The notes under the pieces are model-generated. The model searched no databases. It worked only from the letters and a program-made list of their open reading frames with translations, and had not been told where the DNA came from. A stretch of DNA of 64,000 nt. It comes from Granulicella pectinivorans (GTDB taxonomy: Bacteria; Acidobacteriota; Terriglobia; Terriglobales; Acidobacteriaceae). Within the stretch, counting starts at the first letter, position 1; each line of letters starts with the position of its first letter. Below are positions 27,001-35,268 of this stretch, in pieces. A program made the position numbers and the translations under genes. The DNA lies in contig NZ_FOZL01000001.1 in NCBI RefSeq assembly GCF_900114625.1, forward strand, positions 3,286,001 to 3,350,000. Direction: 5' to 3'.

Positions 27001-27413
27001 GGAGCATCCGCCGGATTGGACTTGCTATACACCGGGGGCACGGGCAGGTCGGTCGGCAGGTATCCATTCGCCGCGTTAATCGCAGCCTGTACCTCTTGTT
27101 CGGCCACGTCGATATTGAGGTTCAGCGAGAACTGTAGAACAATGACCGAGCTGCCATCCGAGCTCGTCGAAGTCATCTGCGTCAGGCCCGCAACCTGCCC
27201 GAACTGACGTTCCAGCGGCGCGGTCACTGCTGAACTCATCACCTGTGGGCTGGCACCGGGATAGAACGTCAGCACCTGAATGGTTGGGTAGTCCGCTTCC
27301 GGAAGCGCAGAGATGGGAAGCTCGGTGTACGCAATAAGGCCGAGGATCAGAATTGCCGCCATGAGGAGTATGGTGGCGATCGGCTTGAGTATGAAGATAC
27401 GGGATGGGCTCAA
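24090..27413 (-). CDS. mdtB: RND multidrug efflux transporter, MdtB type, with Ser/Thr-rich insertion
   Basis: A 1107-residue RND permease closely following E. coli MdtB ([46 protein letters not shown], TM4 [14 protein letters not shown]). It is about 70 residues longer than usual. The excess is a Ser/Thr/Gly/Gln-rich insertion at about residues 775-850 (nt 24,870-25,095), in the second periplasmic porter/docking loop between LSGIYFQG and PVPLSAI. The insertion is in frame and the gene is otherwise intact. It overlaps mdtA and mdtC by 4 bp each. Confidence 0.9.
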   Translation of the reverse strand: [1107 protein letters not shown]

Positions 27414-28678
27414 AGAAGGCTCTCAGCCTGGTTCTTGTTTGCCTGCCGAATGGAGGATTGCGCGCCAGTGTTATGATTCGACTGAATCGTGATCTTTGAG
27501 CCTTCCTGCAACTTGTCAAAGCCAGTAAGGGATACGACCTCGCCTGGATTCAAGCCGACCACCGCTGCCTGATCGGCCTCGGACGTCAACTCCGTAATGG
27601 TCCGCATCTTGACAGTGTCCCCAGAGACGACGTAGACGAACGCCTTCGTTCCATTGCGCTGCACCGCTGCAGACGGAATCAGAGTGGCGTTCTGTAGCGT
27701 CCTCACGAGCAGGCGGGCATTGACGAACTGATTGGGATACAGCTTGAGGTCGCTATTTTCGAATTGACCTCGGAACCTCACTGTTCCTGTAGATGAGTCG
27801 ATCTCGTTGTCGAGAGTTAGCAGCTTGCCGGTCGCAATCTTCGTCTGTCGCGTCCGATCAAAGGCATCAACCGGCAGGGACGAACGGTGAAGGATTTCAC
27901 TCCGGACTTGATCGAGGTTATCCTCGGCCACATTGAAGACGATTGTGATCGGCTGCAATTGGGTGATGACAACAATGGAGTTGGAGCTGCCGGAGAAGAC
28001 GGTGTTGCCTGGGTCGATGAGCCGAAGGCCAACACGACCGCTGATGGGTGAGGTCAGATGGCAGTAACTGAGCTGAGATTCTGCGTATTCCACTTGACCG
28101 ATATCGTTCTGCACCGTCCCTTTGTACTGTTCAACAGCCTGCTCTTGATCCTCATAGGTTTGCCGGATGATGGCCTGTTGGCTGGAGGCATCCTTATAGC
28201 GCGCAAGATCCATTACAGCTTGTGCCAGTACCCCACGGTCATGCTGGAGCGTTCCCTGGGTTTGCTTCAACTGGGCTTCGTAGGGGCGTGGATCGATGTC
28301 GATCAGGGCGTCGCCACGATGCACCATCTGACCTTCTACATAATGAACGGCCACAACGCGACCGTTGACCTGGCTGTAAAGGTTCACTGTCGCCTGCGGT
28401 GTGACAGTACCTAGCGCTTCGACGTAGTAGCCAATCGACCCAAGGTGGGCTGTGGCTACCTTGATCGTGGTAATTTGCGGGGGTTCCACTTGAGCGGCCT
28501 TATCTGCCTGACTTTTGCGACTTCCATTGACGACAGCTAAAGCAATAGCCGCGACAACCAGAATGGCGATGATCCATCGCCATCGGCGCGATTTTGGGCG
28601 CGGGCTGTTCTCGGCGATTTCGCTTGGCATGGTAGCTGTTGGTGGCGTGGCATTCGGCATACGTTGCGGATCATCCAT
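27410..28678 (-). CDS. mdtA: RND periplasmic adaptor subunit, MdtA type
   Basis: A 422-residue membrane-fusion protein that joins the MdtBC pump to the outer-membrane channel. It has one N-terminal membrane anchor (WIIAILVVAAIALAVVNG), a lipoyl/barrel-sandwich domain (VNLYSQVNGRVVAVHYVEGQMV ... LTSPISGRVGLRLIDPG), a coiled-coil hairpin between them, and the beta-barrel/MP domains. LIDIDPRPYEAQL is the standard adaptor motif. It is the first gene of the mdtABC-channel operon and diverges from the TetR gene at 28798. Confidence 0.9.
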   Translation of the reverse strand: MDDPQRMPNATPPTATMPSEIAENSPRPKSRRWRWIIAILVVAAIALAVVNGSRKSQADKAAQVEPPQITTIKVATAHLGSIGYYVEALGTVTPQATVNLYSQVNGRVVAVHYVEGQMVHRGDALIDIDPRPYEAQLKQTQGTLQHDRGVLAQAVMDLARYKDASSQQAIIRQTYEDQEQAVEQYKGTVQNDIGQVEYAESQLSYCHLTSPISGRVGLRLIDPGNTVFSGSSNSIVVITQLQPITIVFNVAEDNLDQVRSEILHRSSLPVDAFDRTRQTKIATGKLLTLDNEIDSSTGTVRFRGQFENSDLKLYPNQFVNARLLVRTLQNATLIPSAAVQRNGTKAFVYVVSGDTVKMRTITELTSEADQAAVVGLNPGEVVSLTGFDKLQEGSKITIQSNHNTGAQSSIRQANKNQAESLL

Positions 28679-28742
28679 TTGAGAGGGTCTCCCGGCGCGA
28701 GGTCCCAGTCCATAGAGCGTACCGTACCGTTCGTTTCGCCTG

Positions 28743-28756
28743 TAGAGTAGACTCTA
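28743..28756. promoter_or_regulatory. candidate TetR operator in the mdtA/TetR divergent gap
   Basis: TAGAGT-AG-ACTCTA is a perfect 6-bp inverted repeat at 28743-28756 in the 119-bp gap between mdtA (minus) and the TetR gene (plus). Its position and symmetry fit a TetR-dimer site, but the arms are short and no clear -35/-10 pair could be aligned with it. Confidence 0.4.
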
Positions 28757-28797
28757 TGAATGGAAGAAGGTTTCAGAGAAAGGTGACTTAAAGTCTG

Positions 28798-29451
28798 ATG
28801 CCAAAGAAAGCTATAGCGAGAGAGCCTGTCGAGCGGTCGAAATCTCAAATACGCACGGACCGCCTGATCGACCGATTGCTGGAAGCTGCAACTCAGTTCT
28901 TTATGGAAAAGGGCTTCGAAGCAACGAGCATGGGGGAGATCGCCAAACACGCTCATGCTTCGAAGGAGACCTTTTATCGCCACTTTCCAACGAAGGAAGA
29001 ACTCTTTCAGGCGGCGCTGCATCGCCGAGCAGAACAGATCGCAACCGAGTTTGGTTCGGTGCTTTTATCCCAAGCTCCGCCGGAAATAGCCTTAGCGAAA
29101 TTCGGTCAAGTCGTCTTAGAACGATTGCTCGCGCCAGAAGCGATGGCCTTTCGTCGGGTGATGATGATGGAGAGTGTGCGGTTTCCTGAACTGCAAAAAT
29201 CCCTCCACGCCCGAGGGCCAGCACGCGTTAACTCCGCGCTTGCACACTATCTTGAAGATCAAGTCAGCAAGGGAAGGCTGCGCCAGATGAACTCAACCGT
29301 AGCCGCGCGGCAATTCTTCGATCTCGTCGCGGCGGAGATGACGATGGAAGCGAACGTGCCCTTTGCGCCTAAGCCAACGACAGGCGAGATCAAGCAGAGG
29401 GTGAAAGAAGCGATGGATTGCTTTCTGCACGGATATGGCGCGAAGGATTGA
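28798..29451 (+). CDS. TetR/AcrR-family regulator of the efflux operon
   Basis: A 217-residue TetR protein. The N-terminal HTH reads LLEAATQFFMEKGFEATSMG, EIAKHAHASKETFYRHFPTKEELF (residues about 27-70). The C-terminal region (LERLLAPEAMAFRRVMMMESVRFPEL ... FFDLVAAEMT) is of the AefR/TetR_C_7-like type often found next to RND pumps. Divergent from mdtA, which it very likely represses. AAAGGTGA lies twelve bases before the ATG, so this one has a normal leader. Confidence 0.88.
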   Translation: MPKKAIAREPVERSKSQIRTDRLIDRLLEAATQFFMEKGFEATSMGEIAKHAHASKETFYRHFPTKEELFQAALHRRAEQIATEFGSVLLSQAPPEIALAKFGQVVLERLLAPEAMAFRRVMMMESVRFPELQKSLHARGPARVNSALAHYLEDQVSKGRLRQMNSTVAARQFFDLVAAEMTMEANVPFAPKPTTGEIKQRVKEAMDCFLHGYGAKD

Positions 29452-29499
29452 AACCGGCTCCGCTGAACTGCCGACATCAACTTCGCTGTCCTGACACTT

Positions 29500-30513
29500 C
29501 TACCAGAAGCCTCCATAACGCCGCTTTTGGCGCGGAGGTAGTATGACGACCCCAAGCCGCTCGGCCAACTCTTCCCGAGTGCTGAAATTGGTTGTGGTCG
29601 GTCGCCCCTCTGCAACCCATGCATCGAGCCCGCCTTCCAGAATCCACACGTTGGATACCCCCAGTTTCTTCATGGCCGCCGCAACGCGCGCACTGGTAAA
29701 CTCGTTTTTAGAGGAGCAATAGAGCACCATGCTCACCCCCTCGGGGACAACGACGTGATGGGCCTTCCTCAGCTGGTCCGGGTCCGTCCGAACCGAACCC
29801 GGGATGCCCTCAAGCTCTTGGTCCATGGCCTCATATCGCAACAGATCGACAACCCCAATCCTTTCGCCGTCGTCGATCTTGCGCTGTAGCATCGCTGGGC
29901 TGATGCGGTGAAGCCGCAAGTGACGAATCATCGTGACGATCATAAAGAGTCTCCATGCGGTCCACAGCAGCATAGGGACGGCTACCAGCACGATTAGTCC
30001 CGTACCGAAGCGATCAAGCAGGCGGATGACGCGATCAAGTTGACTGGAAAAGAGAAAGCCAGCCAGGACGTAAGCCGCGCTCCAGAGGAGCGACCCAACG
30101 GAGTCGTATGCGAGGAAACCCAGCACTGTCGCACCCTGAGCACCAGCCAGTGGAGGTGATACGCCGTCCAACACGGGAACGAACTTTGCCACCAGCAGCA
30201 ATCGCAACCCCCACCGATCAAATATTTGCCTTGAGCGTTCACGGCTGCCCTGTGGATTGGAAGTCAGGCTACAAATCAAACGGATTACGCTGCTACCCCA
30301 GCGTCTTCCTAACCAGAACCAGACGCTATCTGCGGCAACGCACGCGACTACACTCGTCAAGAGAACGAGTGGAATTGTGAGATGCCCTCCGCCACGACCA
30401 GCCAAAGCGCCCGCAGTCATCAAGAGCAACATGGATGGGAGCGGAAGGCATAGCTGTTGGCCAAAGACTGCCAACCCGATAGCTAGGTATGTCAGTTGCG
30501 TCGCGCTGTTCAT
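29500..30513 (-). CDS. DedA-family membrane protein fused to a rhodanese (GlpE-like) domain
   Basis: Residues about 1-200 are a DedA/VTT membrane domain: several hydrophobic spans, FGQQLCLPLPSMLLLMTAGALAG near the N-terminus in two pieces, and the conserved KFVPVLDGVSPPLAG re-entrant region. Residues about 205-315 are a rhodanese domain with the active-site Cys in MVLYCSSKNEFTSA and WILEGGLDAWVAEG after it. DedA proteins are undecaprenyl-phosphate or phospholipid flippases; rhodaneses transfer sulfane sulfur. This fusion is known in other bacteria. It lies between the two efflux loci with no evident operon partner. Confidence 0.85.
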   Translation of the reverse strand: MNSATQLTYLAIGLAVFGQQLCLPLPSMLLLMTAGALAGRGGGHLTIPLVLLTSVVACVAADSVWFWLGRRWGSSVIRLICSLTSNPQGSRERSRQIFDRWGLRLLLVAKFVPVLDGVSPPLAGAQGATVLGFLAYDSVGSLLWSAAYVLAGFLFSSQLDRVIRLLDRFGTGLIVLVAVPMLLWTAWRLFMIVTMIRHLRLHRISPAMLQRKIDDGERIGVVDLLRYEAMDQELEGIPGSVRTDPDQLRKAHHVVVPEGVSMVLYCSSKNEFTSARVAAAMKKLGVSNVWILEGGLDAWVAEGRPTTTNFSTREELAERLGVVILPPRQKRRYGGFW

Positions 30514-30602
30514 AGACCAGTCATCTCTTACTCAAGATGTCCGTGTTCCGAATTCGGTTCTTTCGTTCTCGGCTTTCGTAAACTGGGAAATGATGCGATA
30601 TT

Positions 30603-32042
30603 TCACCACCCTCCGCCCAAGACGTTATAGAGCGTCACCAATGAGAGAGCTTCTTGTTGCTGAGCTGTAGCTAACGAGAGTTGCGCGCTGTAGAGTGTCT
30701 GTTCGCTGGTAAGTACCTGTAGGTAGCTTGTCGATCCACCCCTGTAAAGTACGTCTGCAAGTCGAACCGCCACGGTTGCGGATGCGACTTGGGCTTCCTG
30801 CTTTTCCCGATATTCCCTCGTCTTGGTATAGGCGATCAAGGCATTGGAGACATCGCGAAGCGCGCCGGCGATGGTTTGCTGATATGTGTCGATGTACTCC
30901 TGATCTTGCGCTCTATAGTAGCGGAGATTATTTCGCAGCTTGCCGCCGTCGAAGATCTGCTGGCTGACGCTGCCGTAGGCCTCATAGTAAAAGTTCTTCG
31001 AATCCAAGAGAGCTTTGAGCTGACTGCTGGATGTGCCGCCTTCTCCAGAGAGTGAAAATTGTGGGAACAACTGAGCTTTCGCGGCGCCGATATTCGCATT
31101 GGCCTGTACGAGTAGTTCCTCGGCGCGACGAATATCCGGTCTTCGTTCCAGCAGTTCTGACGGCAATCCGACGGGAACAGCTACCGGATGCGGTGTGTCG
31201 GCGATGGCCCAGCCGCGTTTTACCGCTCCTGGATTGCGACCGAGCAGGAGTGCCAACTGGTTCTCCTGCTGTTCAATCTGACGTTCGTAGTCGGGAATGT
31301 TAGCCTCGGCTGCGTAGAGCAATTCCTCCGCTTGCTTTACATCGGCGAGGGTATCGTTCCCGCCTCGTTGCAGCGTCTTTGTCAGGTCAAGAGTGCGCTG
31401 GCGTGCTTCCCGTGTTTGCTTTGTCACTTCAAGCGCGGCATCCAGGGTACGCAGTTCGTAGTAGTCGGTTGCCACATCCTCTACGAGAGTGCTGTAGGTC
31501 GCTTGTTGAGCCCATACAGTGGCCCGGAGGTAGGCGCGTTGGGCCTCTGTCTGTCGCCGGTACAAACCCCAGAAGTCGAGGTTCCATGCCGCCGAGGCGG
31601 TGATCCCTCCATACTGATGGTTGCCCGTTGTCGAACTGCTGCTGGTGCCGCTATTGGTCGTGCTGCTGCTGCCGCTCGTGTTGTTCCCGCCGCTCGCGGT
31701 GAACGTCCCCCCAAGGCTGAGCGTCGGGAATTGCGCAGCTCTCGTTATGCCTAACTGAGCTTGCTGCTCAAGCACACGGTCAGCCGCGATCTTCACGTCG
31801 TAATTGTTCTTGATCGCTTCGGCGATGAGTTCCTGAAGTACGGGGTCGGTGAAGACTGTATTCCATTTCTGTGCGCCCAGAGGCGTAGCCCCCGGTGCCT
31901 GCTGAATATCCGGGGCCGTGATTCCACGGAATGAGGCAGGACTGTTCGCAATGACAGGGCGCTTGTAATTCGGGCCCATCCTGCACCCCACGACCAAAAC
32001 GATGGCGCCAAGGCCTGCAAGGGAAAGCGCAATCCGTTTCAT
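30603..32042 (-). CDS. efflux outer-membrane lipoprotein (NodT/OprM family), second pump
   Basis: A 479-residue outer-membrane channel. The lipoprotein signal ends in VLVVGC, followed by RMGPNYKRPV as in OprM-type proteins. Both OEP repeats are present (WNTVFTDPVLQELIAEAI and LLERRPDIRRAEELLVQANANIGAAKAQLFP). A Ser/Thr/Asn-rich stretch at about residues 115-140 is unusual and echoes the insertion in MdtB. The ATG overlaps the stop of the upstream RND gene (ATGA), so it belongs to the second adaptor-pump-channel operon. Confidence 0.92.
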   Translation of the reverse strand: MKRIALSLAGLGAIVLVVGCRMGPNYKRPVIANSPASFRGITAPDIQQAPGATPLGAQKWNTVFTDPVLQELIAEAIKNNYDVKIAADRVLEQQAQLGITRAAQFPTLSLGGTFTASGGNNTSGSSSTTNSGTSSSSTTGNHQYGGITASAAWNLDFWGLYRRQTEAQRAYLRATVWAQQATYSTLVEDVATDYYELRTLDAALEVTKQTREARQRTLDLTKTLQRGGNDTLADVKQAEELLYAAEANIPDYERQIEQQENQLALLLGRNPGAVKRGWAIADTPHPVAVPVGLPSELLERRPDIRRAEELLVQANANIGAAKAQLFPQFSLSGEGGTSSSQLKALLDSKNFYYEAYGSVSQQIFDGGKLRNNLRYYRAQDQEYIDTYQQTIAGALRDVSNALIAYTKTREYREKQEAQVASATVAVRLADVLYRGGSTSYLQVLTSEQTLYSAQLSLATAQQQEALSLVTLYNVLGGGW

Positions 32043-35000
32043 GCGGCCTCCGGCAAAGGAGCGGCTGCGGGTGGATTGCCAGTGGGTGGCACAACGGGCG
32101 GGGGTTCGGCAGGAGAGTGCTTCTCATCGAGACTCGCACTCTGGGTTGGGCCGAATCGCTGTGAGATCCGTTCTGAGAAGGAGTATGTGACCGGAACGAG
32201 TAGGACAGCGATCAGTGTCGCCGCAGTCATCCCGCCGATGACGATTGTTCCCAGAATTTCACGCGAAACACCTCCTGCCCCACTCGCAAACCAGAGCGGC
32301 ACGCAGCCGAAGATAAACGCAAATGCCGTCATGAGGATGGGGCGAAAGCGCAGCTTGGCACCCGCGAGGGTTGCGTCATAGATGCTCTCACCTTCTTCAT
32401 ACTTTCCTTTTGCAAACTCCACGATCAAGATGGCGTTCTTGGCGGCGAGCCCAATAAGCATCACGAGGCCAATCTGGGCATAAACGTCGTTCTCCAGATG
32501 CCGGAGGGTTAGCGCGAGGTAGCCTCCAAAGATAGCCACTGGCGTGCTGAGCAGAACACCGAACGGCAGCGACCAGCTCTCATACTGAGCAGCCAGTATC
32601 AGGAAGCACAGGAAGACCGAGATGGCATAGACCACCCACGCTGGCGTTCCCAGGTCTGCTTGATGCTCCTGATAGCTCAGACCCTCATAGTCATAGCCCA
32701 TACCCTGCGGCATGGATTGCCTAAACACTTGTTCGAGTGCGGTCATCACCTGGCCTGAGCTGAAGCCGGGCGCGCCGTTGATCGTCAACGTGGCGGACTC
32801 GTATTCATTAAAGCGGGTCGTAAACTCCGGCCCCGTGACGCGTTTTACGGTGACCAGCGCACTCAGTGGAACACGACTACCGTTGGCGGACTGAACGTAA
32901 AGCTGATCGATGTTCTTGATGTCCTGTCGATATATTCCGTCCGCTTCGACGTAAGTCTGCCATTGTCGCCCGAAGCGGTTAAAGTAATTCACCAGGTCTC
33001 CACCCAGAAACGCGCCAAGCGTAGTGTAGACATCGCTCAAGGCCACCTGTTGCTGCGATACTTTCTCCTTGTTCACCTCGACGTGAATCTGTGGAACGCT
33101 TGGGTAGTAGGTCGGGATCACAGCCGCAATCTCTGAACGTTTGCCCGCCGCCGCCAGAAATTTGTCCACATTCTGTGTCAGGAAGGCGGCGTCGTTCTTC
33201 CCGGTCCTGTCTTCAAGCACCATCGTGACACCACCCGAACTCCCCACGCCTGGAATGGCCGGCGGGGGAAACGAGAACGCAATCCCTTGCTTGATTCCTC
33301 CAAGAGTATGCGTAAGATTGCTCTGTACGGCGGCGAATTGCTCATCGTGCGACTCGCGTTTGCTCCAGTCCTTCAGGCTGACGAAGAAGAAGGCGTTATA
33401 GGTGCTCTGCGTACCGCTCAACAGACTGAAACCGATGACCGAAGTGACGCTATCGACACCGGGAACCTTCATCAGTGCCGTCTCGACATCCTTTGCGGCG
33501 TCTGACGTCCGCTTCAACGAGGAGCTTTGCGGAAGCGAAAGCCCAACAAAGACATAACCCTGATCTTCTGTCGGCAAGAATCCTCCGGGTAGCCGGATGC
33601 CAAGATAAAGCGCCAATGCGGAGATGCAGAGCAGCACTACGAAAGCAACTCCAGACTTCCTCACCAGCCAGCCAGATGTACTGATGTATTTGTCCGTCAC
33701 GCGCCCAAAGACACGATTGAAGCTGTCAAAGAAACGCGTCCGAAGCGACTTTTTCTTGCTCTCAGACTTTGGCTTCAGCAGCATCGCACACAAGGCAGGG
33801 CTAAGCGTAAGCGCGTTGAAGGCCGAGAAGATGACCGAAATCGCGATCGTGATTGAAAACTGCTGATACAGGCGACCGGTGATCCCCGGAATGAACGCTG
33901 TCGGCACAAACACCGCAGACAAGATCAGTGCGATTGCGATGACGGGGCTGGAAACCTCCTCCATGCCCTTGATGGCAGCGTCGCGTGGCGTCATGCCCTC
34001 TTCAATCAGCCGAGTAACCACCTCCACGACAATAATGGCGTCATCCACAACAAGCCCAATCGCCAGAACCAAACCCAGCAAAGAGAGCGTATTGATGGAG
34101 AACCCCAACACGGGGAACACCATAAACGTAGCGATGAGTGCAACCGGAACAGCCAGCAGCGGGATTAAAGTTGCGCGCCAGCTTTGGAGAAAGATGTAGA
34201 CCACAAGGATCACAAGCACCAGTGCGATCACCAGAGTCGTCAGAATATCGTGAATGCCGGCGTTGACAGCCGCAGTCGTGTCCAATGCTACATTGGCTTC
34301 CATGTCCGCAGGAAACTGCGTCGAGAGCAGTGCAAGCGCCGCACGAACATCCTTCGCGCATTGCACCGCATTCGATCCCGGAAGCTGATAAATGGCCATG
34401 ACGGCTGAAGGCTTGCCATTGAAACGACCAGAAAGATTGTAGGTCTGCGAACCCAACTCAATGCGCGCAACGTCCCTCAAATGAAGCACCGAACCGGTTG
34501 TGTTCGAGACCAGAATGATGTCGCCAAACTCCTCGACGCTGACCAGACGGCTTTGCGACAACACGTTATAAGTAAAATCCTGATTTCCGGGGACAGGCTC
34601 ACCATTAATCTGGCCCGCCGGGTTGACGTTATTTTGCACCGACAGGGCATTGGTTATCTGTGTCACCGTGATCCCGAGCTTCGCCATCTGATCCGGCTTG
34701 AGCCAGATTCGCAGTGCGTACTGACCAGCGCCAAAGACCTGCACCTGAGCGACGCCTTTGACTCGGCCGAGTTGGTCCACCATGTTGATATAAGCGTAGT
34801 TCGCCAGAAACGTGGAGTCGTAGGTGGATTTTGGCGAAGCGACGGAAAGCAGCATGAACGGCGACGAAAGCGACTTCTGGACAGTGACGCCGCCAAGTTG
34901 AACCTCGGACGGTAACTGACTTTGTGCCTGCGAGACGCGTAGTTGGGTCAGAATCTGGTCGTCATCCGGCTTGGTCTTCACATCAAAGTCGACCGTTAGC

Positions 35001-35266
35001 TGTGCCGAGCCATTACTTGCACTCGTGGAGTACATATAGTTCATGTTGTCCACGCCGTTCACTTGCTGCTCAATCGGCGTGATGACGGACTGCTCCAGAG
35101 TCTTAGCATCCGCCCCGGGATAGGTAGCCTTGACGACAATTTCTGGCGGGACAATATCGGGAAACTGAGCCGTCGGCAGGCTCAAAATAGAGACAATGCC
35201 GCCAATCAGCATCAGGACAGCGATAACAATGGCAACGATGGGCCGTCCGATAAAAAACTTGGACAT
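32039..35266 (-). CDS. RND multidrug efflux transporter, AcrB/MexB (HAE1) type
   Basis: A 1075-residue inner-membrane drug/proton antiporter. It begins MSKFFIGRPIVAIVIAV as AcrB-like proteins do, has LAIGLVVDDAIIVVEVV (TM4 proton-relay Asp pair), GQDFTYN-like and IPGVGSSGGVTM loop segments, and AAKNAILIVEFAK in TM10. A Pro/Ala-rich tail of about 35 residues follows the last span. It forms homotrimers in known members. It lies 2 bp after the adaptor gene and overlaps the channel gene; no regulator is adjacent to this operon. Confidence 0.92.
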   Translation of the reverse strand: MSKFFIGRPIVAIVIAVLMLIGGIVSILSLPTAQFPDIVPPEIVVKATYPGADAKTLEQSVITPIEQQVNGVDNMNYMYSTSASNGSAQLTVDFDVKTKPDDDQILTQLRVSQAQSQLPSEVQLGGVTVQKSLSSPFMLLSVASPKSTYDSTFLANYAYINMVDQLGRVKGVAQVQVFGAGQYALRIWLKPDQMAKLGITVTQITNALSVQNNVNPAGQINGEPVPGNQDFTYNVLSQSRLVSVEEFGDIILVSNTTGSVLHLRDVARIELGSQTYNLSGRFNGKPSAVMAIYQLPGSNAVQCAKDVRAALALLSTQFPADMEANVALDTTAAVNAGIHDILTTLVIALVLVILVVYIFLQSWRATLIPLLAVPVALIATFMVFPVLGFSINTLSLLGLVLAIGLVVDDAIIVVEVVTRLIEEGMTPRDAAIKGMEEVSSPVIAIALILSAVFVPTAFIPGITGRLYQQFSITIAISVIFSAFNALTLSPALCAMLLKPKSESKKKSLRTRFFDSFNRVFGRVTDKYISTSGWLVRKSGVAFVVLLCISALALYLGIRLPGGFLPTEDQGYVFVGLSLPQSSSLKRTSDAAKDVETALMKVPGVDSVTSVIGFSLLSGTQSTYNAFFFVSLKDWSKRESHDEQFAAVQSNLTHTLGGIKQGIAFSFPPPAIPGVGSSGGVTMVLEDRTGKNDAAFLTQNVDKFLAAAGKRSEIAAVIPTYYPSVPQIHVEVNKEKVSQQQVALSDVYTTLGAFLGGDLVNYFNRFGRQWQTYVEADGIYRQDIKNIDQLYVQSANGSRVPLSALVTVKRVTGPEFTTRFNEYESATLTINGAPGFSSGQVMTALEQVFRQSMPQGMGYDYEGLSYQEHQADLGTPAWVVYAISVFLCFLILAAQYESWSLPFGVLLSTPVAIFGGYLALTLRHLENDVYAQIGLVMLIGLAAKNAILIVEFAKGKYEEGESIYDATLAGAKLRFRPILMTAFAFIFGCVPLWFASGAGGVSREILGTIVIGGMTAATLIAVLLVPVTYSFSERISQRFGPTQSASLDEKHSPAEPPPVVPPTGNPPAAAPLPEAA

Positions 35267-35268
35267 GG

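Noticed and set aside
31620..31700. Possible frameshift in the second channel gene at the Ser/Thr/Asn stretch
   Set aside because: The reading frame and both OEP repeats continue intact; it is low complexity, not a break.
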